DNA of 64,000 nucleotides from Mucilaginibacter rubeus (GCF_003286415.2 NZ_CP043450.1:6696001-6760000); one strand, 5' to 3'; counted from the first letter of the stretch, positions 13,343 to 22,417 are shown. Numbers and translations are program-made. The notes: generated by a model not told the origin, from the letters alone.

Positions 13343-15100
13343 CTATTTTTTGTAAGCGGCTATGCCACTGTCTAAAAATTTAAGATAGCTTGCAATGTTG
13401 TAATTTGCAGGTGATGGCGCTATTTCGGCACCTGATGCATCCTTAACTAAATTGCCGTCGCTGTCAAGCATTACATATAGCGGTTGCGAGTTTGCATTGA
13501 AACGCTGGGCCTCAAGGTTGCTCCATTTGCCACCAAGCGTGGTGATTTTTTTACCGCTGTACTCTGACACAAATTGCTCAGAAGCAGGTAGTTCAACTTT
13601 GTCGTCAACTACAAGCTGCAGCAATACAAAATCATTTTTCAAGCGGCTAAAAACCTGTGGGTCCGACCAAACATTGGCCTCCATCTGGCGGCAGTTAACA
13701 CAATTGAAGCCGGTGAAATCAATCAGGATTGGTTTGTGCAAAGCTTTTGAAACCTGTAAGGCCTGGTCATAATCATACCATGCATCTAAACCTTTGGTTT
13801 TAATGCGGGTATAGTTTGCAGCATACTTACGTTCACCAATACTTGCTGGTATAACCGCTGAGGGAGCTGCTGCCGATGAGCCGGAACCATCAGGAATAGC
13901 TGATAGGTTAAAATCCTGGGTAGCCTCCGGAGGTAAAAACGCGCTAATTGATTTTAAAGGCGCTCCCCACAAGCCTGGTATCATGTAAATAACAAACGCG
14001 AAAGTAATTATAGCCAGGAAAGTGCGCGGGATGCTTAGGTATTTAACATCGCTGTCGTGCGAAAACTTGATCTTACCAATAAGATAAAGCCCAATCAGTA
14101 AGCCGATGGCTATCCATAGCGATAAAAAGATCTCGCGGTCAAACCAGTTCCAGTGATAAGCCAAATCCACATTTGATAAAAATTTCAATGCAAATGCCAG
14201 CTCAAGGAAGCCCAGTACAACCTTTACGCTGTTAAGCCATCCGCCTGATTTTGGCAGGGTTTTAAGTGCCGAAGGGAATAAAGCGAATATGGTAAATGGC
14301 AAAGCCAATGCTAACGAAAAACCAAACATACCCATTGCTGGGCCAAGCCTGTCGCCTTTTGAAGCTGCGTCAACCAACAACGTTCCTATAATAGGCCCTG
14401 TGCACGAAAACGAAACAACAACCAGTGTTGATGCCATAAAAAATATACCTGCAAGGCCACCTTTATCCGAATTTGCATCCAGCTTATTGGCCAGCGAACT
14501 TGGCAGGGTAATTTCAAACGCACCCAAAAAGGAAATGCCGAATACGATGAGCAGCAGGAAGAAGAAAATATTAAATATGCCGTTAGTGGCCAGTTCGTTA
14601 AGCGCGTCCGATCCAAAAATTATAGAGATCAGCAAGCCCAGCGTAACATAAATTACGATGATTGACACCCCGTAAATAAGTGATTGCATAACAGCCTTGC
14701 CTCTGCTGCCACTTTTTTTGGTGAAAAAGCTTACAGTTAAAGGCAGTAATGGGTAGATACAAGGCAAAATTACCGCTGTAAAGCCGCCCAGTAAACCTTC
14801 AATAAAGATCTGCCAAAGTGATTTTGGCTTTTCTGCTGTTTTTGAAGCGGTGGTGGTTGCTTTTGATGCCTTGGCCGCTTCCGCTTTTTTTACCGAATCA
14901 GCGTGTTTTTTCCTGATGGCTAAGCTGTCGGCAGCGGTTGGGATATCTGTAAACGTAATACCGGCAGCTGATGCGGTAGTATCGGCAGATTTTGCCTGCA
15001 CAGCATAAACCGGGTTAGCTCCCGCTATATTAAGAATGATCAGGGTAATTAATGTGATGAGCCCGGCGCGTAGGGAAGCGCCTCTATTTAATAATTTCAT
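13343..15100 (-). CDS. DsbD-like thiol:disulfide interchange protein (membrane plus thioredoxin domains)
   Basis: 585 residues: a signal-like N-terminal helix, a Ser/Ala/Lys-rich linker, then a membrane domain of about eight helices with the paired cysteines of the CcdA/DsbD core (LPCIYPLLPL and SCTGPIIG), then a periplasmic thioredoxin-like domain with FNCVNCRQME (CxxC) near residue 478. It carries electrons from cytoplasmic thioredoxin to the periplasm. The N-terminal alpha domain that E. coli DsbD has in one chain is absent here but is encoded by the gene immediately upstream, 23 bases away, so the system is a split DsbD. Confidence 0.9.
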   Translation of the reverse strand: MKLLNRGASLRAGLITLITLIILNIAGANPVYAVQAKSADTTASAAGITFTDIPTAADSLAIRKKHADSVKKAEAAKASKATTTASKTAEKPKSLWQIFIEGLLGGFTAVILPCIYPLLPLTVSFFTKKSGSRGKAVMQSLIYGVSIIVIYVTLGLLISIIFGSDALNELATNGIFNIFFFLLLIVFGISFLGAFEITLPSSLANKLDANSDKGGLAGIFFMASTLVVVSFSCTGPIIGTLLVDAASKGDRLGPAMGMFGFSLALALPFTIFALFPSALKTLPKSGGWLNSVKVVLGFLELAFALKFLSNVDLAYHWNWFDREIFLSLWIAIGLLIGLYLIGKIKFSHDSDVKYLSIPRTFLAIITFAFVIYMIPGLWGAPLKSISAFLPPEATQDFNLSAIPDGSGSSAAAPSAVIPASIGERKYAANYTRIKTKGLDAWYDYDQALQVSKALHKPILIDFTGFNCVNCRQMEANVWSDPQVFSRLKNDFVLLQLVVDDKVELPASEQFVSEYSGKKITTLGGKWSNLEAQRFNANSQPLYVMLDSDGNLVKDASGAEIAPSPANYNIASYLKFLDSGIAAYKK

Positions 15101-15123
15101 GACTACTGTTAAGGTGTGCTGAA

Positions 15124-15576
15124 TTATTTACCTAAAGGAATATTAAACTCAACATCTTCTGGTGGCAGGCATTTCATATCGTTACAGGTCATAAAGGTTA
15201 ATTTACCTGTAACCGCTGTTGCTTTGGGCGATTTTAAACTGATTTTTTGGCTAAAAACAACTTCCTTTTCAAAATAGCTCACATTCATGCTGAATGATTT
15301 TTCGTATTTGCTGATAGGGGTTGGTTCAGAAGTTTTGCCAACAGGAGCATATAATTTTGATGGGGTAAACTCAAATGAAGTTTTTATTGGGCCGCCGTCT
15401 TTTACTGTTTGTGAATAAATGTGCCAGCCGTTTTGTATAGTTGCTCTTAAGTATACAATAGCTTCTTTATCATTCATTTTTTTTGCCGCGTATGACCACC
15501 TCACCGGCGATTCGATCTGGGCGTAAGCGCCAACGCTGATGATAAGCGCGGTTACCAATACCAATAGTTTCTTCAT
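15124..15576 (-). CDS. Secreted DsbD alpha-domain (nDsbD-like) protein
   Basis: A 150-residue protein with a clear signal peptide (cleavage after SVGAYA, about residue 19) and an immunoglobulin-like fold. The cysteine pair in MTCNDMKCLPPE near 129-137 corresponds to the redox pair of the DsbD alpha domain, which hands electrons to periplasmic partners. It lies directly upstream of, and in the same orientation as, the membrane/thioredoxin gene, and would be its partner. Related proteins are annotated as DsbD N-terminal domain proteins. Confidence 0.85.
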   Translation of the reverse strand: MKKLLVLVTALIISVGAYAQIESPVRWSYAAKKMNDKEAIVYLRATIQNGWHIYSQTVKDGGPIKTSFEFTPSKLYAPVGKTSEPTPISKYEKSFSMNVSYFEKEVVFSQKISLKSPKATAVTGKLTFMTCNDMKCLPPEDVEFNIPLGK

Positions 15577-15592
15577 TTGTGTTTTAAGTTAT

Positions 15593-16366
15593 TTATTTGT
15601 TTAAAAATTTCAATTCTTTGAGGTTAAACTCCAATTGCTGCCCCTTAGTATCTTCAATTACCAGCAGGCCGTTTGGCAATACATTTTTTACAGTGCCATT
15701 AAAAACTCTGTTGTTTGACTCAAAGCTTTTAACCTCGTTTAACCAATATAGTCGGCTTAAGTAAGTATTCCTTACAAAATCAACCTCGCCAGCCTTGAGT
15801 TTCAGATAGTATACTTCAAGGCAGTTGCAAATTTCCGATAATAACAGGGTTAATTCATAATCCTTTTGTAAGATTTGTTTGACAGAAGTGGCATTTGATG
15901 CCCCGGAAGGGAAGTTTTCCTGGTTTATGTTTAAGCCGATGCCAATAACCGAGTCTTTAAGCTGCCCGCCCTGTATGGTATTTTCAATGAGCATACCGCC
16001 AAGTTTCCTGTCGCCGTAATAGATGTCATTAGGCCATTTGATCTTTAGCTGCTCACCCAGGATAGGTTGCAATGCGTCATACACGCCCAGGCTTGCTGCG
16101 CGGTTCAGGTCAAACTGATCGCCAACGGCTAAAAAATGGGGCTTTAGTAACAGGCTGAAAGTGAGATTTTTTCCGGGTTCGCTATGCCAGGTGTTTTGTT
16201 GCTGGCCACGGCCGGCATATTGCTCTTCTGCCATAATGACCGTACCTTCGGGTACTGGCGTGGAATTTGACAGTAGATTTTTAAGAAAACTATTTGTTGA
16301 GTCAACTTGTTTAATTGTTACTAAATTTTGACCAACAAATAATCCTGAAAATATGTTATTTTGCAA
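15593..16366 (-). CDS. birA: Biotin--[acetyl-CoA-carboxylase] ligase
   Basis: It attaches biotin to the biotin carboxyl carrier protein. The 257-residue enzyme has the ligase motifs DSTNSFLK, EEQYAGRGQQQNTWHSEPGKNL (biotinyl-AMP loop), LKIKWPNDIYYGDRKLGGMLIE, and a small C-terminal SH3-like domain. There is no N-terminal helix-turn-helix, so it is the non-regulatory type. The start is a TTG at 16364-16366: no ATG is available that keeps the conserved N terminus. It is divergent from rsfS across a short AT-rich spacer. Confidence 0.92.
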   Translation of the reverse strand: MQNNIFSGLFVGQNLVTIKQVDSTNSFLKNLLSNSTPVPEGTVIMAEEQYAGRGQQQNTWHSEPGKNLTFSLLLKPHFLAVGDQFDLNRAASLGVYDALQPILGEQLKIKWPNDIYYGDRKLGGMLIENTIQGGQLKDSVIGIGLNINQENFPSGASNATSVKQILQKDYELTLLLSEICNCLEVYYLKLKAGEVDFVRNTYLSRLYWLNEVKSFESNNRVFNGTVKNVLPNGLLVIEDTKGQQLEFNLKELKFLNK

Positions 16367-16413
16367 AGTGTAATAATTTTATACTCAAAAACGTTCAAAA
16401 CTAATTCTTTTTG

Positions 16414-16788
16414 ATGGTAAAAAACAAAGTGTTAAGTGAATCTGCCTATATTTCAGAACTGGCAATACATGGTATCCAGGAAAAAAAAGGCAATGATATT
16501 ATTAGGTTAGACCTTCGTAATATTTTCAGTTCAGTAGCAGATTATTTTGTAATCTGTCATGCTGATTCGTCGACACAGGTAAAAGCTATTGCAAATAGCA
16601 TTGAGGATGAAATTTTCAAAGCCACCCAAGCCGAACCCTGGCGCAAAGAGGGAATTGAGCATGGCGAGTGGATACTGCTTGATTATGTGGATGTTGTGAT
16701 CCATGTGTTCAGGACCGATAAACGTGAGTTTTATGGAGTGGAAGATTTGTGGGGCGATGCAGATATTAAATATTATAAAAGTGCATAA
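16414..16788 (+). CDS. rsfS: Ribosomal silencing factor RsfS
   Basis: A 124-residue Iojap/RsfS family protein that binds L14 and blocks subunit joining when nutrients run low. The signature region is present: VADYFVICHADSSTQVKAIANSIED (about 36-60), the EGIEHGEWILLDYVDVVIHVF stretch and REFYGVEDLWGDA near the end. An ATG at 16414 is preferred over the TTG one codon earlier. It precedes ftsH by about 90 bases in the same direction, an arrangement common in Bacteroidota. Confidence 0.95.
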   Translation: MVKNKVLSESAYISELAIHGIQEKKGNDIIRLDLRNIFSSVADYFVICHADSSTQVKAIANSIEDEIFKATQAEPWRKEGIEHGEWILLDYVDVVIHVFRTDKREFYGVEDLWGDADIKYYKSA

Positions 16789-16878
16789 ACATCCGTCACA
16801 AAAAGGCTCAACGCATAGTCTTACTGTTACCGCGTAAAATTTAAATTATAGATTGTAAGTTTGAGCTCGTTAAAAGAA

Positions 16879-18990
16879 ATGAAAGATATTAAAGATTCTA
16901 AATCAGAAAATCCAAGACCTATCCGAAAAATTGTGAACAAGAAGCCCTCTCCAAAACCGCCAAAGTTCAATATCATGTGGTTATATGGTATTGTTATCCT
17001 GGCCTTTTTATTGATCCCGGCCTTGTTAAACGGCGGATCGGGCAAACCGGTTACTTTCCAGGAGTTTGAAGCTAACATGCTTCGTACCAATGATGTTCAG
17101 AAAATTGTAGCTTATAAAAGCGGTGATTTGGTAATGGCCGATGTTTATATCAAACAACAAAGCTTATCAAAGCCGTATTTTGCCAATAACGTATCTAAAG
17201 ACAAAAACTTTTTCAATACAAGCACCAGCAGCGGTCCGCAGTTTACTTTTACAGATGCCTCATACGAGAGTCTGAAAAAATCAATTGCTGATGCGCAGAA
17301 AGATGTACCAGATGATCAGAAAGTATCATTGCAATTTGAGCAGGGCCACGAAAGCCTGTTATCAAACTGGTTGGTACAAGGTGTTATTATGGTGATCTTA
17401 TTTGCAGGTGTATGGATCTTTATCATGCGCAGGATGAGCGGTGGTTCGGGCGGTGGCCCGGGTGGCCAGATCTTCAATATCGGTAAATCAAAAGCTACCC
17501 TGTTTGATAAAGAAGCCCAGGTAACCGTTACGTTTAATGACGTTGCCGGTTTGGAAGAAGCCAAACAAGAGGTAATGGAAATTGTGGATTTCCTTAAAAA
17601 TCCTAAAAAATACACCAACCTGGGTGGTAAAATTCCTAAAGGCGCACTGCTTGTAGGTTCGCCTGGTACAGGTAAAACCTTGCTTGCTAAAGCCGTTGCC
17701 GGTGAAGCACAGGTGCCATTCTTCTCACTTTCAGGTTCAGACTTTGTGGAGATGTTTGTTGGTGTGGGTGCGTCACGTGTACGTGATTTGTTCCGCCAGG
17801 CAAAAGATAAAGCGCCTTGTATCATCTTTATCGATGAGATTGATGCTATCGGTCGTGCCCGTGGTAAAAACAATATAGTAGGTGGTAACGACGAACGCGA
17901 AAACACCCTGAACCAGTTATTGGTTGAAATGGATGGTTTCGGTACCGATTCGGGTATCATCATCTTAGCTGCTACTAACCGTCCGGATGTACTGGACTCA
18001 GCGTTATTGCGTCCGGGACGTTTCGACAGGCAGGTATCTATCGATAAACCGGATTTGATCGGCCGTGAGCAGATCTTTAAAGTTCACCTTAAACCTATCA
18101 AATTATCTGACGGTGTTGACGCCAAAAAATTATCGGCTCAAACCCCGGGTTTTGCAGGTGCCGAAATTGCTAACGTTTGTAACGAGGCCGCGCTGATTGC
18201 TGCCCGTAAAAATAAAGAGTCGGTTGATATGACCGATTTCCAGGATGCTATCGATCGTGTTATCGGCGGTTTGGAAAAGAAAAACAAAATCATCTCTCCC
18301 GAAGAGAAACGCATTGTTGCTTACCACGAAGCTGGTCACGCTATTGCCGGCTGGTTCCTGGAACATGCCGATCCATTGGTTAAAGTATCTATTGTTCCTC
18401 GTGGTGTTGCCGCTTTGGGTTATGCCCAATATCTGCCAAAAGAGCAGTTTTTATACACTACCGAGCAGCTGCTTGATGAAATGAGTGTATCAATGGGTGG
18501 CCGTGTTGCCGAGGATATCGTTTTCGGTAAGATCTCAACCGGTGCCTTGAGTGACTTAGAGCGTATAACCAAACTTGCTTACGCCATGACCAAAATTTAT
18601 GGTATGAACGATAGCGTTGGTAACGTATCATTCTACGATCCACAAGGCGAGTACCAGTTTAACAAACCTTACTCTGATACTACTGCCGAAATGATAGATA
18701 ATGAAGTGCGTAAGTTGGTTGATGTGGTTTATCAAAAAACTAAAGATCTGCTTAACCTGAAACGTGATGGTTTGGAAAAAATAGCTCAAAAGCTATTGGA
18801 AAAAGAAGTATTATTCCAGAGTGATTTGGAAGAGATATTAGGCAAGCGTCCGTTTGACGAGCGTACTACCTATGATAAGTTTGTAAACGGCGAGGCCGCG
18901 TTAAACCCGGATGTGGATAACAACGCTATTCCTGATACACTGACTAATCCTGAACTGTCAAGAGTAGACAGCGAAGATCCAAAACTTTAA
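16879..18990 (+). CDS. ftsH: ATP-dependent zinc metalloprotease FtsH
   Basis: A membrane-anchored AAA+ protease that degrades misfolded and regulatory membrane proteins. Two membrane helices (about 33-50 and 165-185) flank a periplasmic domain. They are followed by the AAA module with Walker A GSPGTGKT, Walker B CIIFIDEIDA, the second region of homology ATNRPDVLDSALLRPGRFD, and the zinc site HEAGH. The ATG at 16879 gives 703 residues; a TTG at 16861 in frame would add six. A Gly-rich linker (SGGSGGGPGGQ) follows the second helix. A terminator follows the gene. Confidence 0.97.
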   Translation: MKDIKDSKSENPRPIRKIVNKKPSPKPPKFNIMWLYGIVILAFLLIPALLNGGSGKPVTFQEFEANMLRTNDVQKIVAYKSGDLVMADVYIKQQSLSKPYFANNVSKDKNFFNTSTSSGPQFTFTDASYESLKKSIADAQKDVPDDQKVSLQFEQGHESLLSNWLVQGVIMVILFAGVWIFIMRRMSGGSGGGPGGQIFNIGKSKATLFDKEAQVTVTFNDVAGLEEAKQEVMEIVDFLKNPKKYTNLGGKIPKGALLVGSPGTGKTLLAKAVAGEAQVPFFSLSGSDFVEMFVGVGASRVRDLFRQAKDKAPCIIFIDEIDAIGRARGKNNIVGGNDERENTLNQLLVEMDGFGTDSGIIILAATNRPDVLDSALLRPGRFDRQVSIDKPDLIGREQIFKVHLKPIKLSDGVDAKKLSAQTPGFAGAEIANVCNEAALIAARKNKESVDMTDFQDAIDRVIGGLEKKNKIISPEEKRIVAYHEAGHAIAGWFLEHADPLVKVSIVPRGVAALGYAQYLPKEQFLYTTEQLLDEMSVSMGGRVAEDIVFGKISTGALSDLERITKLAYAMTKIYGMNDSVGNVSFYDPQGEYQFNKPYSDTTAEMIDNEVRKLVDVVYQKTKDLLNLKRDGLEKIAQKLLEKEVLFQSDLEEILGKRPFDERTTYDKFVNGEAALNPDVDNNAIPDTLTNPELSRVDSEDPKL

Positions 18991-19005
18991 TTTTAAATAA
19001 TAATA

Positions 19006-19041
19006 CAAAGCCACCGGCCAAGCTGGTGGCTTTGCTTTTTT
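19006..19041 (+). terminator. Terminator after ftsH
   Basis: A 10-bp stem CAAAGCCACC/GGTGGCTTTG is followed by CTTTTTT. It ends only seven bases before the ATG of the LUD-domain gene, which therefore depends on readthrough or on a promoter inside the region. Confidence 0.9.
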
Positions 19042-19047
19042 GTAACC

Positions 19048-19686
19048 ATGAGGGATATCACCACATCAAAAGAAAAACTGCTTAAAAAAATCAGGAAAGC
19101 GCTTTTGGAAAAAAGGGATAACCCATACCCTCAACTGGAAGATCTTCCCCTTTACCCTCCTTCCGAAGAAATGCCCGAGGTGATCTTCGCCGAGCAGTTT
19201 ACCAATGTGGCAGGTCAGTTTGTTTTTTGTGAAGATGAACTGCAGTTTATTGAAAACCTGCTCACCCTTGCCGAAGAGCGCAAATGGCATAAAATTTACT
19301 GCTGGGAACCCAAGCTGCAGGAGATCCTGAACCAGTTTGAATACCCCCACTACGAAACCGATAAAGACTTTGAACAGGCCGAAGTTGGGTTTACCCTTTG
19401 CGAAGCATTAATTGCCCGTAACGGCAGTATCCTGCTTTCCAACGGAAACACGGCCGGCCGCAGGTTGAGTATCTACCCATCGGTGCATATTGTATTGGCC
19501 TATACCTCGCAAATGGTTATGGACCTGAAAGATGGCTTTAAACTCATCAAAGCCAAATATGGCAACCAGCTGCCATCCATGATCAGTACGGTAACCGGTC
19601 CGAGCCGTACCGCCGATATTGAAAAAACACTGGTTTTAGGAGCCCACGGCCCTAAAGAGCTATTTGTTTTTATGCTGGAAGGTTAA
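19048..19686 (+). CDS. LutC/YkgG family LUD-domain protein
   Basis: A 212-residue protein with the LUD domain signature TGPSRTADIEKTLVLGAHGPKEL at the C terminus and FTLCEALIARNGSILL in the middle. LutC belongs to the LutABC lactate utilisation complex, but this copy stands alone with no lutA or lutB nearby, a common arrangement in Bacteroidota. Its function here is therefore uncertain. Its start is just after the ftsH terminator. Confidence 0.85.
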   Translation: MRDITTSKEKLLKKIRKALLEKRDNPYPQLEDLPLYPPSEEMPEVIFAEQFTNVAGQFVFCEDELQFIENLLTLAEERKWHKIYCWEPKLQEILNQFEYPHYETDKDFEQAEVGFTLCEALIARNGSILLSNGNTAGRRLSIYPSVHIVLAYTSQMVMDLKDGFKLIKAKYGNQLPSMISTVTGPSRTADIEKTLVLGAHGPKELFVFMLEG

Positions 19687-19909
19687 TCTGAACCTTGATT
19701 TTCGTGATTTAAGGATTGAGTGGATTTGATTAATCCACTGTTTCTTCTTTACACCTTTTGCCTTTTCCCTTTCACCTTTCTATCCTTTTCTCCCTCCTTT
19801 CCATCCTTTCTTTACCGTGTTTTAACGGGGTGTAAAACCGTGAAATAACGGGTAGGTTGTTTTATATTATTTGATTAGTTTGGTGGCTTAATTTAAATCC
19901 CCTGATAAT

Positions 19910-20284
19910 ATGGACTCTATTGACTTAAAGACAGCGAGAGAAATGGTTGCGAGGTACAAAAAAACCCGCAAAGCAGTTATTGATAAGCATCATGGTGTTA
20001 ACGATACGGAATCGACATGGCTCCCAATAGATAAGCTGAAAGAGTTTGTTAACAATCTGCCGCCGGAAGCTACCGGAGTGAGGCTTCATTTTGGAGTGCA
20101 CGGTGCAGATCATAAAGATGCTCCTCATCAAACATCGGTTGCTATTGTAGGCACAGTGGCCGGTAAAAGGCCAAATGAGCACGTTGACGCCATACAGGCC
20201 GATAATGAGATTGCAAAATCAGCGAATATGCTTGCCATGGTAAAGTCAGGCAGAGATTGCCCGCCTGCCTGTCCGGTAGCCTGA
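19910..20284 (+). CDS. Conserved-looking hypothetical protein
   Basis: A 124-residue soluble protein with no signal peptide, which I do not recognise. It starts with a basic helical stretch (TAREMVARYKKTRKAV), has a mid-region with HFGVHGADHKDAPHQTSVAIVGT rich in His and Asp, and ends in CPPACPVA. The His/Asp cluster and the paired cysteines could bind a metal. Codon usage matches its neighbours. A 223-base gap with pyrimidine-rich CCTTT words lies upstream. It lies 46 bases ahead of a membrane protein/kinase/regulator cassette and may be its first gene. Confidence 0.7.
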   Translation: MDSIDLKTAREMVARYKKTRKAVIDKHHGVNDTESTWLPIDKLKEFVNNLPPEATGVRLHFGVHGADHKDAPHQTSVAIVGTVAGKRPNEHVDAIQADNEIAKSANMLAMVKSGRDCPPACPVA

Positions 20285-20300
20285 TAAAATTATAGCTGCA

Positions 20301-20331
20301 TGAATGCTATTATATGTTATTTTAGCATTCA
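20301..20331 (+). promoter_or_regulatory. Hairpin overlapping a start codon
   Basis: TGAATGCTA (20301-20309) pairs with TAGCATTCA (20323-20331). One possible ATG (20304) lies inside the left arm and the other (20331) begins at the last base of the right arm, so the structure could modulate translation of the membrane protein. Confidence 0.4.
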
Positions 20332-20984
20332 TGCTCGATTGGTTTTATTACGTGATGTTTGTGGTGGCATTAATGTGCTGCCTTTTTGCGTATAAATCGC
20401 TTGATAGAAGGTTTAAGTGGCTTTTACCGCTTTTAGCTTTTGATGTGATTTATAATCATCCGGCCGTATTTAAGTTTCAGATTATTAACCATACCAACGC
20501 CTGGTGTAATAATTTTGACGACATACTGGAGTTTGTATTCTACTCGATATTTATTATGTCGTTTGGTAAAGATGAGGAACGCAAGCGAAAGGGGTATATA
20601 GCTATGGGTGTTATCGTGCTGTTTTCGCTTGTTGACATATTTGTTATCCAGGGTTTTTGGAAAAGAGCAACCATAGCAATCGTTGTGCAAAATTTATTCG
20701 GCATTTGGCTCATTTGTAACTATTACTACAGATTGCTAAATGACGATAACGATGAATATATAGAATTGATCACCCATCCGCCGTTTTTAGCGATAACGGG
20801 GATCTTCTTTTTTTATCTGGCAATGACCTTTTATTACGCTTGCTTTAGCTTTATGGTGTATAAAAACAATTATCACTTTTATCTTTTGGCAATGACGTTG
20901 TTAAACCTAAATTCCTTAATCATAAACGGCCTATTTTCATTTTCCTTTATATGCTTTTTCAGGAAGAACAATTTATCCTCGTAA
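20331..20984 (+). CDS. Polytopic membrane protein, likely sensor partner of the adjacent kinase
   Basis: About 217 residues with six or seven hydrophobic segments and short loops. The only sizeable charged loops are SFGKDEERKRKG and LNDDNDEYIE. I recognise no domain. It overlaps the histidine kinase gene by 34 bases in another frame, and the kinase itself has only one membrane helix and no sensory domain, so this protein probably supplies signal reception. An upstream ATG at 20304 in the same frame would add nine hydrophobic residues; I prefer 20331. Confidence 0.75.
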   Translation: MLDWFYYVMFVVALMCCLFAYKSLDRRFKWLLPLLAFDVIYNHPAVFKFQIINHTNAWCNNFDDILEFVFYSIFIMSFGKDEERKRKGYIAMGVIVLFSLVDIFVIQGFWKRATIAIVVQNLFGIWLICNYYYRLLNDDNDEYIELITHPPFLAITGIFFFYLAMTFYYACFSFMVYKNNYHFYLLAMTLLNLNSLIINGLFSFSFICFFRKNNLSS

Positions 20985-21781
20985 TAATTGCTGGTACCGC
21001 CCTGTTGCTTTTGCTGGGCGTGTTCATGATTAGCTTTATGATGGTATATCAAAAAAAGCAGAACAAGAACTTGCTTGAGCGCGAAAATCTGAAAGCTTCG
21101 TTTAAGCAGGAGATGCTAAAAACCCAGATTGAGATCCAGGAGCAAACTCTCAATGACATCAGCAGGGAAATCCATGATAATATCACCCAGGTTTTATCAT
21201 TTGTAAAACTGAGCCTTGGTTTGCTCAACAATAGCCTGGACGAAGAAAAGAAAGGCCGCGTAAACGAAAACCGGGAATTGATTTCGCAAACTATTAATGA
21301 TTTAAGAAATCTTTCAAAGAGTATGAGCTTTGAGCATATCACCTCGCTTGGGCTTATAAAAGTACTTGAAGCAGAAACGGAGCGCTTAACCCGCAGCGGT
21401 ATTATCAACGCTGTTTTTACTGTTGAAGGGGATGTATACAGTATGGGTGAACAGCGCGAGCTGGTAATATTCCGCATATTTCAGGAAGCGGTAAATAACA
21501 CCCTGAAATACGCTAAGGCGGCTAACCTTAAAATCAGTTTGTATTATACTGCACAAATGTTTAATTTGCTCATCGAAGATGATGGTGCTGGTTTCAATGC
21601 CGAAAAGGTTGAAAATAAGGGCGGTTCGGGGTTACGGAACATTGAAAACAGGGCAGCTTTAGTAGGCGCGGATGTAATTATTACCAGTTCGCCTGGTAAG
21701 GGTTGTCAGATAAAATTGTCGTTCAATCCCCTGGTACAACAAATTTATGCTAAAGGAACCCATTCAAATAGCCTTAGTTGA
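20951..21781 (+). CDS. Sensor histidine kinase, NarX/DesK type (HisKA_3)
   Basis: A 276-residue kinase with one N-terminal membrane helix (about 8-32), a coiled-coil (KQNKNLLERENLKASFKQE), the HisKA_3 H-box DISREIHDNITQVL near 74-87, and a HATPase domain with N-box FQEAVNNTLKYAKA, G1 EDDGAGF and G2 GGSGLRNIENRA. It lacks an extracytoplasmic sensor domain. It overlaps its neighbours on both sides (34 and 35 bases), which implies tight coupling with the membrane protein and the response regulator. Confidence 0.92.
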   Translation: MLFQEEQFILVIIAGTALLLLLGVFMISFMMVYQKKQNKNLLERENLKASFKQEMLKTQIEIQEQTLNDISREIHDNITQVLSFVKLSLGLLNNSLDEEKKGRVNENRELISQTINDLRNLSKSMSFEHITSLGLIKVLEAETERLTRSGIINAVFTVEGDVYSMGEQRELVIFRIFQEAVNNTLKYAKAANLKISLYYTAQMFNLLIEDDGAGFNAEKVENKGGSGLRNIENRAALVGADVIITSSPGKGCQIKLSFNPLVQQIYAKGTHSNSLS

Positions 21782-22388
21782 TGACCACAAACTCTTCAGG
21801 AGTGGTATGGCTGCTCTTGTAACCAATTTTAAAAGATACAACATACTATTTGAGGCCGCAAACGGACAGGAACTTGTAAACACTATTAAGAGTGGTACCG
21901 TTCCGGATATCGTATTGCTGGATATCAGCATGCCGGTTATGGATGGCGTAGAGGCGGCTCAGATACTCCGCTCGAAATATCCCGGTGTGCGGATCATCAT
22001 TTTATCGATGTTTGAGGATGCCGAAAAGGTGTTGCTTATGGTTAAAATGGGCGTAAAAGGCTATCTGCTTAAAGATTCGGAACCTTATGAGGTGGAAGAT
22101 GCACTACTGAAAGTTTCGCAGGGTGAGCTCTACTACCCGGAATTTGTAACCCGTCACCTGATTACCAATTTCAACAGCAAATTAGAGAATATCAAACTCA
22201 ACCCGCGCGAAATTGAGTTTCTTCGTTTTACGGGAACCGAGCTTACTTATAAAGAAATAGCCGAGGCTATGAATATCAGCGTGCGTACCGTTGATAGCTA
22301 CCGCGATCAGCTTTTTGAAAAACTCCAGATCAAGAGCCGCGTAGGACTGGTTTTATACAGCATAAAAAATAAATTGATTGAATTGTAA
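21747..22388 (+). CDS. Response regulator, NarL/FixJ family
   Basis: 213 residues: a receiver domain with the acidic pair DDH at 11-13, the phosphorylated Asp in VLLDISMPVMDG near residue 56, and Lys in YLLKDSEP near 108. A LuxR-type helix-turn-helix covers residues 150-205 (LNPREIEFLRF, YKEIAEAMNISVRTVDSYR). It is paired with the upstream HisKA_3 kinase by position and by a 35-base gene overlap. Targets are not evident; a 9-bp inverted repeat right after its stop could be one of them or a terminator. Confidence 0.95.
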   Translation: MLKEPIQIALVDDHKLFRSGMAALVTNFKRYNILFEAANGQELVNTIKSGTVPDIVLLDISMPVMDGVEAAQILRSKYPGVRIIILSMFEDAEKVLLMVKMGVKGYLLKDSEPYEVEDALLKVSQGELYYPEFVTRHLITNFNSKLENIKLNPREIEFLRFTGTELTYKEIAEAMNISVRTVDSYRDQLFEKLQIKSRVGLVLYSIKNKLIEL

Positions 22389-22410
22389 TTTGCTAATTAA
22401 TTTAGCAAAT
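22388..22410. promoter_or_regulatory. Inverted repeat between the response regulator and radical SAM gene
   Basis: ATTTGCTAA and TTAGCAAAT form perfect 9-bp arms around a five-base loop, ending seven bases before the next ATG. There is no T run, so an operator or mRNA structure is more likely than a terminator. Confidence 0.4.
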
Positions 22411-22417
22411 TTGTTCA

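Noticed and set aside
17316..17963. 215-codon open frame opposite ftsH
   Set aside because: It is fully antisense to the conserved AAA domain of ftsH and its translation is low-complexity Ser/Pro/Thr-rich with no domain.
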